From Acidimicrobiales bacterium (lineage in GTDB: Bacteria; Actinomycetota; Acidimicrobiia; Acidimicrobiales; AC-9), in contig DATBBR010000007.1 of NCBI GenBank assembly GCA_036270875.1, positions 1-57,785 of the forward strand: a DNA stretch of 57,785 bases, written 5' to 3'. This document shows positions 42,215 through 50,104 of this stretch, piece after piece (the first letter of the stretch is position 1; each line of letters starts with the position of its first letter). The notes beneath the pieces were generated by a model. That model was not told the DNA's origin and made no database searches. It was given only the letters and a program-made list of their open reading frames with translations. The translations under genes and the position numbers were made by a program.

Positions 42215-43783
42215 GTGCGGGTGTCAGACGCAATGCCCGATCAGGAGCGCGCCGTCATGTCCCGGCGCCAGCTGCTGAACCTGGGCCTGGCCGCTGGAGG
42301 CGCGGCCCTGCTCGGAGCGTGCACGGGGTCGACAGTGCGAAAGGCCGCGTCAGTCAATCCTGCGGGCTCGGATCTCGGAGCCGTCGAGCACGTGGTGTTC
42401 CTTATGCAGGAGAACCGCTCCTTCGACCACTACTTCGGTACCTATCGGGGCGTGCGCGGCTTCAACGACCATCGGGGCTCAGACCTGGGTCCGTTTGCCC
42501 AATCGTGGCCCGCCAACACCTCGAAGCCTCCCGCCGGCCGTCTCCTGCCGTTCCATCTCGACACCGCCACGACCAACGCCGAGTGCACCTTCGATCTGAC
42601 CCACAACTGGGGCCCCCAGCACCAATGCTGGAATGGGGGTCGGATGGACCGCTTCGTCGAGGTCCACACCGACCCGTCCAACGAAGGGCCGGCCAACGGG
42701 GTCCTCACGATGGGCTACTACACACGTCGCGACCTCGCCTTCTATTACGCGCTGGCTGACGCCTTCACCATCTGCGACGGCTATCACTGCTCGGTGCTGG
42801 GCCCGACCGACCCCAACCGGCTCTACGCTCTGTCCGGCACGCTGGATCCCGGCGGCCGAGGCGGAGGACCAGTCCTCTTCACCAATCCAGCTGCCAAATT
42901 CAGCGTGTCGTGGACAACGATGCCCGAAAGGCTCCAGGCCAAAGGCATCTCATGGAAGGTCTACAACCCCGCCGGCGACCAGTACCAGCCCTCAAGCCCC
43001 ATCGCCAAGGCCGTCTCTGACAACATCCTCCTCTACTTCAGGCAGTACTCCGATCCGAGCTCTCCTCTGTACCAGAACGCTTTCGTACCCTCGTTCGCCT
43101 CTGACTTCGCCGCCGACGTCGCCAACGACAAGCTCCCTCAAGTCTCCTGGATCATCTCCCCCACCATCCCCGATGGTCAGGACGAGCATCCGCCCGCACC
43201 CCCGGAGCGCGGTGAGGTCTATACCAATCGGGTTCTCAGCGCGCTCGTGTCCAATCCCAAAGTTTGGGCCAAGACGGTGTTGTTCGTCTCCTATGACGAG
43301 AATGACGGGTTCTTCGACCACGTGGCGCCACCCACCCCACCGCCGGGAACCCCCGGCGAGTACCTGACGGTAAATCCACTGCCCGATCAGGCCAAAGGGG
43401 TCGCCGGTCCCATTGGTCTTGGCTTCCGGGTACCCCTCCTCGTCATCTCTCCCTTCAGCCGCGGTGGCTATGTTTCCTCGGACACGTTCGACCACACTTC
43501 ACAGCTCCGCTTCCTCGAGCGCCGCTTCGGCGTGGAGGTGCCGAACCTCTCCACCTGGCGTCGAAGCGTGACTGGCGATCTGACCACCACCCTGCGGTTG
43601 GGCTCGCCGGACACGTCCGTTCCCACGCTCCCCCAGCCCTCGGAAAACAGCGCTGCGGTGGTCCAGCAGTGCCAGTCGGCCCAGCTGAACGAGATCAACG
43701 TCCCCGTACCTCCATACCCGCTCCCACCGACACAGCGCATACCCGTGCAGGAGTCGGGCCAAGTCCGCCGGTCCCGTGCCTGA
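42215..43783 (+). CDS. Exported phospholipase C-type phosphoesterase, Tat lipoprotein
   Basis: A 522-aa phosphoesterase related to the mycobacterial PlcA-D group. Twin-arginine signal SRRQLLNLGLAAGGAALLGAC, with a lipobox Cys, then [29 protein letters not shown] (core motif), QVSWIISPTIPDGQDEHPPAPP and DENDGFFDHVAPPTPP. It likely cleaves phospholipids outside the membrane. A second, more distant homologue lies at 29065. TAGAGT (42201-42206) is placed as a -10 with the transcript starting near GTG 42215, so the mRNA may be leaderless. Confidence 0.88.
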   Translation: MRVSDAMPDQERAVMSRRQLLNLGLAAGGAALLGACTGSTVRKAASVNPAGSDLGAVEHVVFLMQENRSFDHYFGTYRGVRGFNDHRGSDLGPFAQSWPANTSKPPAGRLLPFHLDTATTNAECTFDLTHNWGPQHQCWNGGRMDRFVEVHTDPSNEGPANGVLTMGYYTRRDLAFYYALADAFTICDGYHCSVLGPTDPNRLYALSGTLDPGGRGGGPVLFTNPAAKFSVSWTTMPERLQAKGISWKVYNPAGDQYQPSSPIAKAVSDNILLYFRQYSDPSSPLYQNAFVPSFASDFAADVANDKLPQVSWIISPTIPDGQDEHPPAPPERGEVYTNRVLSALVSNPKVWAKTVLFVSYDENDGFFDHVAPPTPPPGTPGEYLTVNPLPDQAKGVAGPIGLGFRVPLLVISPFSRGGYVSSDTFDHTSQLRFLERRFGVEVPNLSTWRRSVTGDLTTTLRLGSPDTSVPTLPQPSENSAAVVQQCQSAQLNEINVPVPPYPLPPTQRIPVQESGQVRRSRA

Positions 43784-43843
43784 CCAGGCGATCGAGCTCC
43801 CCCGGCCGCCACCCCACGTACGACGGTGCTCGGCACGTTGCAG

Positions 43844-45079
43844 TCAGTCGACCACAGCCTGGTAGACGAGCTGGCGCAGCTGGGGCCGGATCGGGTGGGT
43901 GCTGGAGGGCAACAGCTGAGTAAGGAACAGCGCAGTGATCTGCTCGGCCGGATCCACCCAGAAGGCGGTGCTGGCGGCCCCTCCCCACGCGTACTCTCCC
44001 GGGCTCGAGAGCACCCTGTTGGCCTGGGGATCGAGCACTACGGAGAAGCCGAGGCCGAAACCGATGCCGTCGAAGCTGGTCTCGGCAAACAGCGGACGCC
44101 CGAAGGCCTCCAGGTCGGAGTTCCCTGGCAGGTGGTTGCGGGTCATGAAGCGGACGGTGCGGGTTCCAAGCAGACGGACCCCGTCGAGCTGTCCTTCATG
44201 GAGAAGCATCTGGGTGAAGCGGTGATAGTCAGCGGCCGTCGAGACGAGGCCTCCGCCGCCCGACAGGAAGCGGGGCTCCTTGAGGGCGATCGCCCCCATG
44301 GCGTCGTTGCGCACGGCCGAGCGATTGCCCGGCTCGGGTACATAGAGCGCCGCCAACCGAGGTGCGTCCTCGGGTCGCACCGCGAACCGGGTCTCGGTCA
44401 TGCCGAGCGGCCCCAGGATGCGATCGGCGAGGAACTCATCGAGGGACTGCCCGGAGACCACCTCGATCACGCGGCCCAGCACATCGGTTGCCACCGAGTA
44501 GTTCCACTCCCGCCCCGGCTGGAACAGCAGGGGGAGCTGCGCCCACCGGTCACAGCAGGCGGCCAGGCTCAGGCCTTCGGGGCTGCCCCACTCGAATCCA
44601 GCAGCCCTGTACATGGCATCGACAGGATGGGCGTGGTGGAAGCCATAGGTCAGCCCGGCGGTGTGCGTGAGCAGGTGCCAGATCCGCACAGGCTCGACAG
44701 CCGGCTCGAGGACCGGGCTGAGCGCCGAGCCGGAGCGGTACACGCGGACATCATCGAAGGCGGGGATGAACGAGCGGACCGGCGTCTTCAGCTCGAAGGC
44801 GCCTTCTTCGTAGAGCATGAGTGCAGCCACCGAGGTGATCGGCTTGGTCATGGAGAAGATCCGGAACAGGGTGTCCCGCTCGACGGGCGCCCCCGCCTCT
44901 CGGTCGCGCTGTCCGTAGGTGGTGAGGTGAACGATCCGGCCCGCCCTGCTGACCAGGATCAGCCACCCCGGCAGCCGTCCGTCGTCGACATATCTGGCGA
45001 AGTGCCGATCGATGCGGGCGAGGCGCTCGGCGTCGAGCCCCACCTCCTTCGCTTCGGCCTCAACGCTGAGCTGTGCCAC
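43844..45079 (-). CDS. Serine hydrolase of the class C beta-lactamase / esterase family
   Basis: A 411-aa protein. Nucleophile motif SxxK is Ser76-MT-Lys79 (IFSMTKPITS); the second motif YxN is WNYSVATD (Tyr with Ser rather than Asn at +1 and Val at +2), and the third is WGGAAST. This pattern is typical of EstB-like esterases and DD-peptidase relatives more than lactamases. No signal peptide. GTG 45079 has GAGGAGG just upstream; TTG 45106 is an alternative. It follows the minus-strand GT4 gene after 39 bp, so may belong to the glycosylation cluster as an esterase acting on its product. Confidence 0.85.
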   Translation of the reverse strand: MAQLSVEAEAKEVGLDAERLARIDRHFARYVDDGRLPGWLILVSRAGRIVHLTTYGQRDREAGAPVERDTLFRIFSMTKPITSVAALMLYEEGAFELKTPVRSFIPAFDDVRVYRSGSALSPVLEPAVEPVRIWHLLTHTAGLTYGFHHAHPVDAMYRAAGFEWGSPEGLSLAACCDRWAQLPLLFQPGREWNYSVATDVLGRVIEVVSGQSLDEFLADRILGPLGMTETRFAVRPEDAPRLAALYVPEPGNRSAVRNDAMGAIALKEPRFLSGGGGLVSTAADYHRFTQMLLHEGQLDGVRLLGTRTVRFMTRNHLPGNSDLEAFGRPLFAETSFDGIGFGLGFSVVLDPQANRVLSSPGEYAWGGAASTAFWVDPAEQITALFLTQLLPSSTHPIRPQLRQLVYQAVVD

Positions 45080-45118
45080 CGTCGCCTCCTCGGTCAATTC
45101 CTTCAAGCTGGCGTCCGT

Positions 45119-46198
45119 TCAACGAACGGCACCGCCCTCGTTCAATACCTCGCTGAGGTTGGAGAAGAAGAGCCCTGCTGTGTCGTCCCATGTCGGCAGC
45201 GACTCTCCTCGCCGACGGGCGCTGGCCGCAAGTCGCAGACGGTAGGCGTCATCGAAGGCCAGTCTCCGCATCGCTGATGCCAGACCCTCCACGTCGCCGG
45301 GCGGCACTAGCGCGCCTTGTCGGCCATCCTCCGCGAGGTTGACGAGATTTCCAGCCCGCCATCCAACGACGGGGAGGCCTGCCGCCATGGCTTCGCCGTA
45401 GACCGTCCCGTACGGCTCCTTCCAACTGGGGAGGACGAACACGTCCGCGCCAGCGTAGAACGCCGCCACTCTCTCCTTGGTCACCGGGCCGTGAGCTACC
45501 ACCCTGCCGCTCAGGTCGGCCGCGCTCAACCGAGCCATGATGCGCGCCGCGTAGGAGCGATCTTTGTACTGATCCCCGACCAGGTGCAGGATGCCGGCCT
45601 CAGGCGGCAACCGGGCATAGGCGTTCAGGAGGGACAGGATCCCCTTGCGCGCGACCCAGTTCGCCACGCACAGGAAAGCAACGCGCCCCTTGGCGCGAAG
45701 GTCGGGGGTCGCGCCTTCAGGGGCGGCAGCGACATCTCGCCCCGGCGGTACAACCCTGAGGCGATGCCGCGGAACCCCGCTTGATTCGAGCTCATCGGCC
45801 AAGGCCTGGCTGGCCGTGAGCAGGCGCCGTGCGCTTCGGTAGGTCGAGCGGTCGAGAGCCGCCCGGACACGGGTCGCCAACGGGCTGTGGTCGATCCCTC
45901 CGGGTGGCTGATGGAGGATCGCCACCATGGGCAAACCGAGCCGGTGGGTGGCGAGCCACGGGGCGAGCAAGCTGGCCACGATGCTGTCGACGACGATGAG
46001 GTCGGCACCGCGGCTCCGCGCCCGAGCCATGACCTCGCCGGCCCGCCGAGCGGCCGCCAAGACCAACCCGTCGGAGAACGATACGAACCGGATCTCCCCT
46101 CCGTATCTCGGTGCGACATCGGCCAGGCGGCGGTGGTAAAGGTAACCGCCGGTCACTTGGTCCGGCGAGCCAAGGGTCACAAGGGAGACGGCGACCAT
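45119..46198 (-). CDS. Glycosyltransferase family 4 (GT-B fold)
   Basis: A ~359-aa GT-B glycosyltransferase. Donor-binding features: VAFLCVANWVARKGILSLLNAYA in the first part of the C-terminal domain and the EX7E motif SWKEPYGTVYGEAMAAGLPVVGW. The N-terminus begins VSLVTLGSPDQVTGGYLYHRRL, with the GGYLYH loop of the GT4 group. ATG 46196-46198 shares two bases with the start codon of the divergent GT4 gene. Nucleotide sugar and acceptor are unknown. Together with the other GT, PTPS homologue and RibA-RibD fusion it forms the pathway of interest. Confidence 0.88.
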   Translation of the reverse strand: MVAVSLVTLGSPDQVTGGYLYHRRLADVAPRYGGEIRFVSFSDGLVLAAARRAGEVMARARSRGADLIVVDSIVASLLAPWLATHRLGLPMVAILHQPPGGIDHSPLATRVRAALDRSTYRSARRLLTASQALADELESSGVPRHRLRVVPPGRDVAAAPEGATPDLRAKGRVAFLCVANWVARKGILSLLNAYARLPPEAGILHLVGDQYKDRSYAARIMARLSAADLSGRVVAHGPVTKERVAAFYAGADVFVLPSWKEPYGTVYGEAMAAGLPVVGWRAGNLVNLAEDGRQGALVPPGDVEGLASAMRRLAFDDAYRLRLAASARRRGESLPTWDDTAGLFFSNLSEVLNEGGAVR

Positions 46199-47282
46199 GC
46201 GGGTTGTGCAGGTGAGCCCCACTGTCTTCGGTCGGGGAGGGCTGTTCGGCGGAGGTGAACGCTACCCTTTGGAGCTGGCGCGTGCCCTCTCGAAGCACGT
46301 GGACTGCGAGCTGGTGACGTTCGGCGCCCCCGCTGGGGTGACCGACGATGAGGGACAGGTTCGGATCCGGGTGCTCAGGCCCTGGGGTCATCTCCGTGGA
46401 CATCCGGCGCACCCCGTCTCGCCAGCGCTGTGGAGTGCGCTGGCCCATGCCGACCTGGTTCATGCGCATCACCTGCGCAGCGCGCCGAGCCGGCTGTCGG
46501 CCGTCGCTGGGACGTTGCGGCGCCAGCGCCTGGTGTCGACTGACCACGGGGTCAGCGGCGGGGATCTCCTCGGCCTGTTGCCGCACCTGTTCGACCGTTT
46601 TTTCACCGTTTCCCGATACTCCGCTGTGATCCAGGGCGCCCCGCCCTCGCGCACACGGGTCATCTACGGCGGAGCTGATGTCGACCGGTTCGCACCTGAT
46701 CCAGGGGCTGATCGCAAGGGTGTCCTGTTTGTCGGCCGCCTGACACCCCACAAGGGCGTCGACCGGCTGATCGAGGCCGTCCCGGCTGCGACTCCTCTCA
46801 TCGTGGCCGGCACCGGCGGCCATGATCGTCATCCGCCAGAGCGTGATTACGGCCGACTCCTGCGATGCCTCGCCGAGGGACGGAACGTGCAGTTCGCTGA
46901 TGGGGTGTCAGACGAGGAGCTTGCCATCCTCTACCGCCATGCCGCAGTTGTCGCTCTGCCATCGGTCGAGACGACCTGCTACGGACGCCGGGTTCCCATC
47001 TCGGAGCTGCTGGGGTTGGGTCTATTGGAGGCGATGGCCAGCGGCACGCCCGTGGTGGCCAGTCGAGTCGGGGGCGTCCCGGAGATCGTCGAACACGGTC
47101 AGACGGGATATCTCGTCGATCCTGGGGACATGGCTGGCCTGCGAGACCACGTGTCGGCGCTGCTGGGCAATCCGAGTCTGGCCCGCCGCCTGGGTGACAA
47201 CGCCCGTGACCATGTTGTTGAGCGGTTCACCTGGGATGCCGTCGCCCGCCGCTGCCTCGCCGGCTACGACGAGCTGGTGTAG
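46197..47282 (+). CDS. Glycosyltransferase family 4 (GT-B fold)
   Basis: A 361-aa GT4. Features: VSPTVFGRGGLFGGGERYPLELARAL at the N-terminal domain (GGGERYP loop), KGVLFVGRLTPHKGVDRLIEAV, and the EX7E region at SELLGLGLLEAMASGTPVVASRVGGVPEIV. GGGAG 9 nt before the ATG gives a normal start. The gene is convergent with the PTPS gene (5-bp gap) and head-to-head with the other GT4 (shared AT of the start codons). A UDP-sugar donor is expected. Confidence 0.9.
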   Translation: MRVVQVSPTVFGRGGLFGGGERYPLELARALSKHVDCELVTFGAPAGVTDDEGQVRIRVLRPWGHLRGHPAHPVSPALWSALAHADLVHAHHLRSAPSRLSAVAGTLRRQRLVSTDHGVSGGDLLGLLPHLFDRFFTVSRYSAVIQGAPPSRTRVIYGGADVDRFAPDPGADRKGVLFVGRLTPHKGVDRLIEAVPAATPLIVAGTGGHDRHPPERDYGRLLRCLAEGRNVQFADGVSDEELAILYRHAAVVALPSVETTCYGRRVPISELLGLGLLEAMASGTPVVASRVGGVPEIVEHGQTGYLVDPGDMAGLRDHVSALLGNPSLARRLGDNARDHVVERFTWDAVARRCLAGYDELV

Positions 47283-47287
47283 TCGAG

Positions 47288-47677
47288 TCAGCCGACTGGG
47301 GCCCGGTAGCCGCCGAAAGCCACCGGGGACTCCCAGACCCGCACAGTCAGCATCTCTCCGCCGGCTGACCGGACGGCTGCAGCCATGGCGTCGTGCGCCC
47401 AACGGGCGAAGATCTCCACCGTCACGGCCTCAGCGTCGACAGGCCGGATCGTTTCCAGATCCCGGCCCCGCACGCTTTCGACGATCTCGCTCAGGGCGCC
47501 ATCGAGTAGGTCAAGGTCGCACACCATGCCCTCCTCGCCGAGGGTGGTCCGCTCAACCAGGAGCTCGATTCGGTAGTCGTGGGCGTGGAGCCGGCCCTCC
47601 GGGCCCTCCACCCCCGGCATCACGTGGAGGGCACGTACCTCCATTGCCGTCCCGACCTGGTACGCCACCTCATCCAT
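47288..47677 (-). CDS. PTPS/QueD-fold protein with PTPS-III-type active site
   Basis: A 129-aa T-fold protein. Metal ligands His18 (RALHVM), His31 and His33 (RLHAHDYRIEL) are present, plus the VCDLDLL segment. The catalytic Cys of PTPS and QueD (CxxxHGH) would align with Glu27, giving the Glu-x3-His-x-His pattern typical of PTPS-III, a group known to convert dihydroneopterin triphosphate to 6-hydroxymethyl-dihydropterin. Its start overlaps the stop of the upstream dehydrogenase by 8 bp, so they are co-translated. The true substrate here is unknown. Confidence 0.82.
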   Translation of the reverse strand: MDEVAYQVGTAMEVRALHVMPGVEGPEGRLHAHDYRIELLVERTTLGEEGMVCDLDLLDGALSEIVESVRGRDLETIRPVDAEAVTVEIFARWAHDAMAAAVRSAGGEMLTVRVWESPVAFGGYRAPVG

Positions 47678-48665
47678 GACGCAGGGCCACGTGGAGGAGC
47701 TCCTCGTCCTGGCGGTCGATGGCGTCGAAGGCCGCTTGGGCTTGGCCCAGCGGAAACTCGTGGGTTGCTAGTCGTCCCACAGGCAGCTCCTTCAGCAGGT
47801 CACGGGCCAGCGCCCTTCGACGGCCGACCGTCCACCGAGAACCCAGACGGGCAGGAATAGTGGAGACCTGCGTGCTGCGCAAGGAGAGGCGGCGGCGGTG
47901 GAATGCGCCCCCCAATGGAAGGCTGACGTCCTTGGTCCCGTACCAGGACGCCACCAGGGCAGAGCCCTCGTGCGCCAACAGCGCGAGCCCCCCGGCCAGC
48001 GCCGCCGGCTGCCCGCTGAGCTCGATCAACAGCGGAACGCCGCGTCCGCCCGTGCACTCATTCACCTCGTCGGCGAGCTGATCGGGTCCCACGGCCCGGA
48101 TGCCGAAGGATGCTGCGGCTCGTCGTCGCCATGCCTTCGGCTCCGCTGCGATGACCGACGCGCCCGACCGCTGTAGCAGGCTAGCGGTGAGGATACCAAC
48201 CACACCGAGTCCGACCACGACGACATGCTCGCACAGCGCCTCACCAGCATCCAGGCAGATCTGAAGCGCTGTCTCTACGAGGGGAAACAGGGTGGCCACC
48301 CTGGCATCATCATCGCCTTCCAAGACGATGACCTCGTCCTCTCTCAGGACAAACCGGTCTTGATGCGGGTGGAGCGCCACGACCAGCGTCCCCTCAGCCA
48401 ATCGGCCCCACGATCGCTCAACCCGGCCGGCACAGCTGTAGCCGTAACGGAAGGGATAACGAAAGGTGCCAGCAAGCGAGCCGATCGTCTCGTCAAGGGG
48501 TAGCTCCGGGTCGAGCTGACCACGAAAAGCCAGGAGCTCGGTGCCAGCACTGATACCCGAGTACTCCGTCCGCACGATGACCTGGCCCTCATCAAGATCT
48601 GCGCTCAACGGCACTTCGCGCACCTCAACCGTCTTTGGGGCGACGAAATACAGGGCCTGCGCCAT
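47670..48665 (-). CDS. MDR superfamily dehydrogenase (zinc-free, BchC-like)
   Basis: A 331-aa medium-chain dehydrogenase/reductase. N-terminal GroES-like domain begins AQALYFVAPKTVEVREVPL and contains EYSGISAGTELLAFRG; the Rossmann domain has VVVVGLGVVGILTASLLQRSG. The structural zinc Cys cluster is absent. The N-terminus resembles BchC and threonine-dehydrogenase-like oxidoreductases that occur with glycosyltransferase genes. The stop overlaps the PTPS ATG by 8 bp. Start ATG 48663-48665 leaves 49 bp to the divergent RibA-RibD gene. Confidence 0.85.
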   Translation of the reverse strand: MAQALYFVAPKTVEVREVPLSADLDEGQVIVRTEYSGISAGTELLAFRGQLDPELPLDETIGSLAGTFRYPFRYGYSCAGRVERSWGRLAEGTLVVALHPHQDRFVLREDEVIVLEGDDDARVATLFPLVETALQICLDAGEALCEHVVVVGLGVVGILTASLLQRSGASVIAAEPKAWRRRAAASFGIRAVGPDQLADEVNECTGGRGVPLLIELSGQPAALAGGLALLAHEGSALVASWYGTKDVSLPLGGAFHRRRLSLRSTQVSTIPARLGSRWTVGRRRALARDLLKELPVGRLATHEFPLGQAQAAFDAIDRQDEELLHVALRHG

Positions 48666-48714
48666 CACCGATTCACCCGTCGATCCGTGCCCTTGCGAGC
48701 TAACCTGCCTGCTC

Positions 48715-50103
48715 ATGGCCGCAAACCCTATTCGGTCCGAGCCAGCGAGGAGCGGCAGGGCAGTTCCTCTCGAAAGCCAACCATTGCAGGTGGCCAGGGT
48801 CGCCATGCCAACGACCTATGGCATTTTCGACGCGCGGGCGTTCGAGTGCCCCTCCGGGTCCGTCTACCTCGCCCTGGTCAAGGGCGACGTCGCCGGCATG
48901 TCGTCGGTGGTGACGAGACTGCATTCGGAGTGCCTGACCGGGGACAGCCTCGGATCGCTGCGGTGTGAGTGCGGCGTCCAGCTTCGGCTGGCGATGCGGA
49001 CTATTGGCGCGTCCGACCGCGGGCTGCTCTTGTACGCCACGGGCCACGAAGGCCGCGGTGTCGGCCTGATCAACAAGCTTCGCGCCTACGTGGAGCAGGA
49101 CGACGGTGCAGATACGATCGATGCGAACGTTCGTCTCGGTCTCGCCGTCGATGGTCGTGACTATGCCGATGGTGCCTCGGTCATCAAGGCGCTCGACGTG
49201 CGTTCGATCCGGCTTCTCACGAACAACCCTGCCAAGGTGAACGGGCTCCGGGACGCGGGCATCGAGGTTGCCGATGTCGTACCTTTGGCGACGGCCGCCC
49301 ACGCCCGCAATCTCTCCTATCTACGGGCAAAGGAGAATCGCCTGGGACATCGTCGCCCTACGGGCACAGCTACCGATGTAGGCGTTCGCCATGAGGCAAT
49401 CGACACCAGTGATCTCCTCGGTCAGGTATCGCCGCCCCTCGACCGACCCTATGTTGTGCTCAAGTATGCCCAGACCATCGATGGACGGATCGCAACCCGA
49501 ACCGGTGACTCCAAATGGATCAGCGGCGACTCAGAGAGGCAGATCTCCCATGCCCTCCGCGCCGCCTGTGACGCAGTACTCGTCGGGGTAGGCACCGTCA
49601 TCCAGGACGATCCTCAGTTGACCGTTCGCATGGTTCCCGGCGCCTCCCCACACCGTGTCGTCCTCGACTCCGCGCTGCGCATCCCATTGACGGCAAAGAT
49701 TCTGGGGGCGGATGCACCAACGACGATTCTGTCCACCAACCGATCCAGCCACGAGCGCCGATCGACGCTGAAGGCCCGCGACGTGAAGATTCATATCGTC
49801 GACCCAAGCCCCGATGGAGTCGAGCTCGGGGCGGGCTTGGCCGCGCTCCGCGGCGAAGGAGTGGAATCCCTCCTCGTCGAGGGCGGTGCGAAGGTGATCA
49901 CCTCGATGTTGGCGGCTGGAGTGGTCGATCGCCTGATCGTGGGGGTCGCACCAACGATCATAGGACAGGGCACCGACTCCGTCGGCTCCTTGGCGGTCAA
50001 CCGCGTCACTGACGGCATCCGCTTGAACGACCGGCGCCTGCATGCCTTGCCCGACGATGTCCTGCTCTCATGGTCAGTGGAGCGACCAGGCGATCGCCCC
50101 TGA
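48715..50103 (+). CDS. Fused GTP cyclohydrolase II and RibD-type reductase
   Basis: A 462-aa fusion. Residues 1-215 are RibA-type GTP cyclohydrolase II: zinc cysteines Cys73, Cys84 and Cys86 (HSECLTGDSLGSLRCECG) and loop YATGHEGRGVGL (residues 107-118), which has an extra residue relative to the usual YxRQEGR. Residues 245-450 are RibD C-terminal/DHFR-like reductase (YVVLKYAQTIDGRIATRTGDSKWISG, DAVLVGVGTVIQDDPQLTVR). GCHII hydrolyses GTP to 2,5-diamino-6-ribosylamino-pyrimidinone phosphate; the RibD part reduces the ribose. No deaminase domain is present. ATG 48715 is used because homologous N-terminal residues (QVARVAMPTTYG) lie upstream of ATG 48805; it is probably leaderless. Confidence 0.9.
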   Translation: MAANPIRSEPARSGRAVPLESQPLQVARVAMPTTYGIFDARAFECPSGSVYLALVKGDVAGMSSVVTRLHSECLTGDSLGSLRCECGVQLRLAMRTIGASDRGLLLYATGHEGRGVGLINKLRAYVEQDDGADTIDANVRLGLAVDGRDYADGASVIKALDVRSIRLLTNNPAKVNGLRDAGIEVADVVPLATAAHARNLSYLRAKENRLGHRRPTGTATDVGVRHEAIDTSDLLGQVSPPLDRPYVVLKYAQTIDGRIATRTGDSKWISGDSERQISHALRAACDAVLVGVGTVIQDDPQLTVRMVPGASPHRVVLDSALRIPLTAKILGADAPTTILSTNRSSHERRSTLKARDVKIHIVDPSPDGVELGAGLAALRGEGVESLLVEGGAKVITSMLAAGVVDRLIVGVAPTIIGQGTDSVGSLAVNRVTDGIRLNDRRLHALPDDVLLSWSVERPGDRP

Positions 50104-50104
50104 C

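Noticed and set aside
43800-43843. Possible small gene between the phosphoesterase and the serine hydrolase
   Set aside because: Only 60 bp, no start with a ribosome site, no conserved residues.
48550-48715. FMN (RFN) riboswitch ahead of the GTP cyclohydrolase II fusion
   Set aside because: Only 49 bp separate it from the divergent dehydrogenase start and none of the conserved stems is seen; the message may be leaderless.
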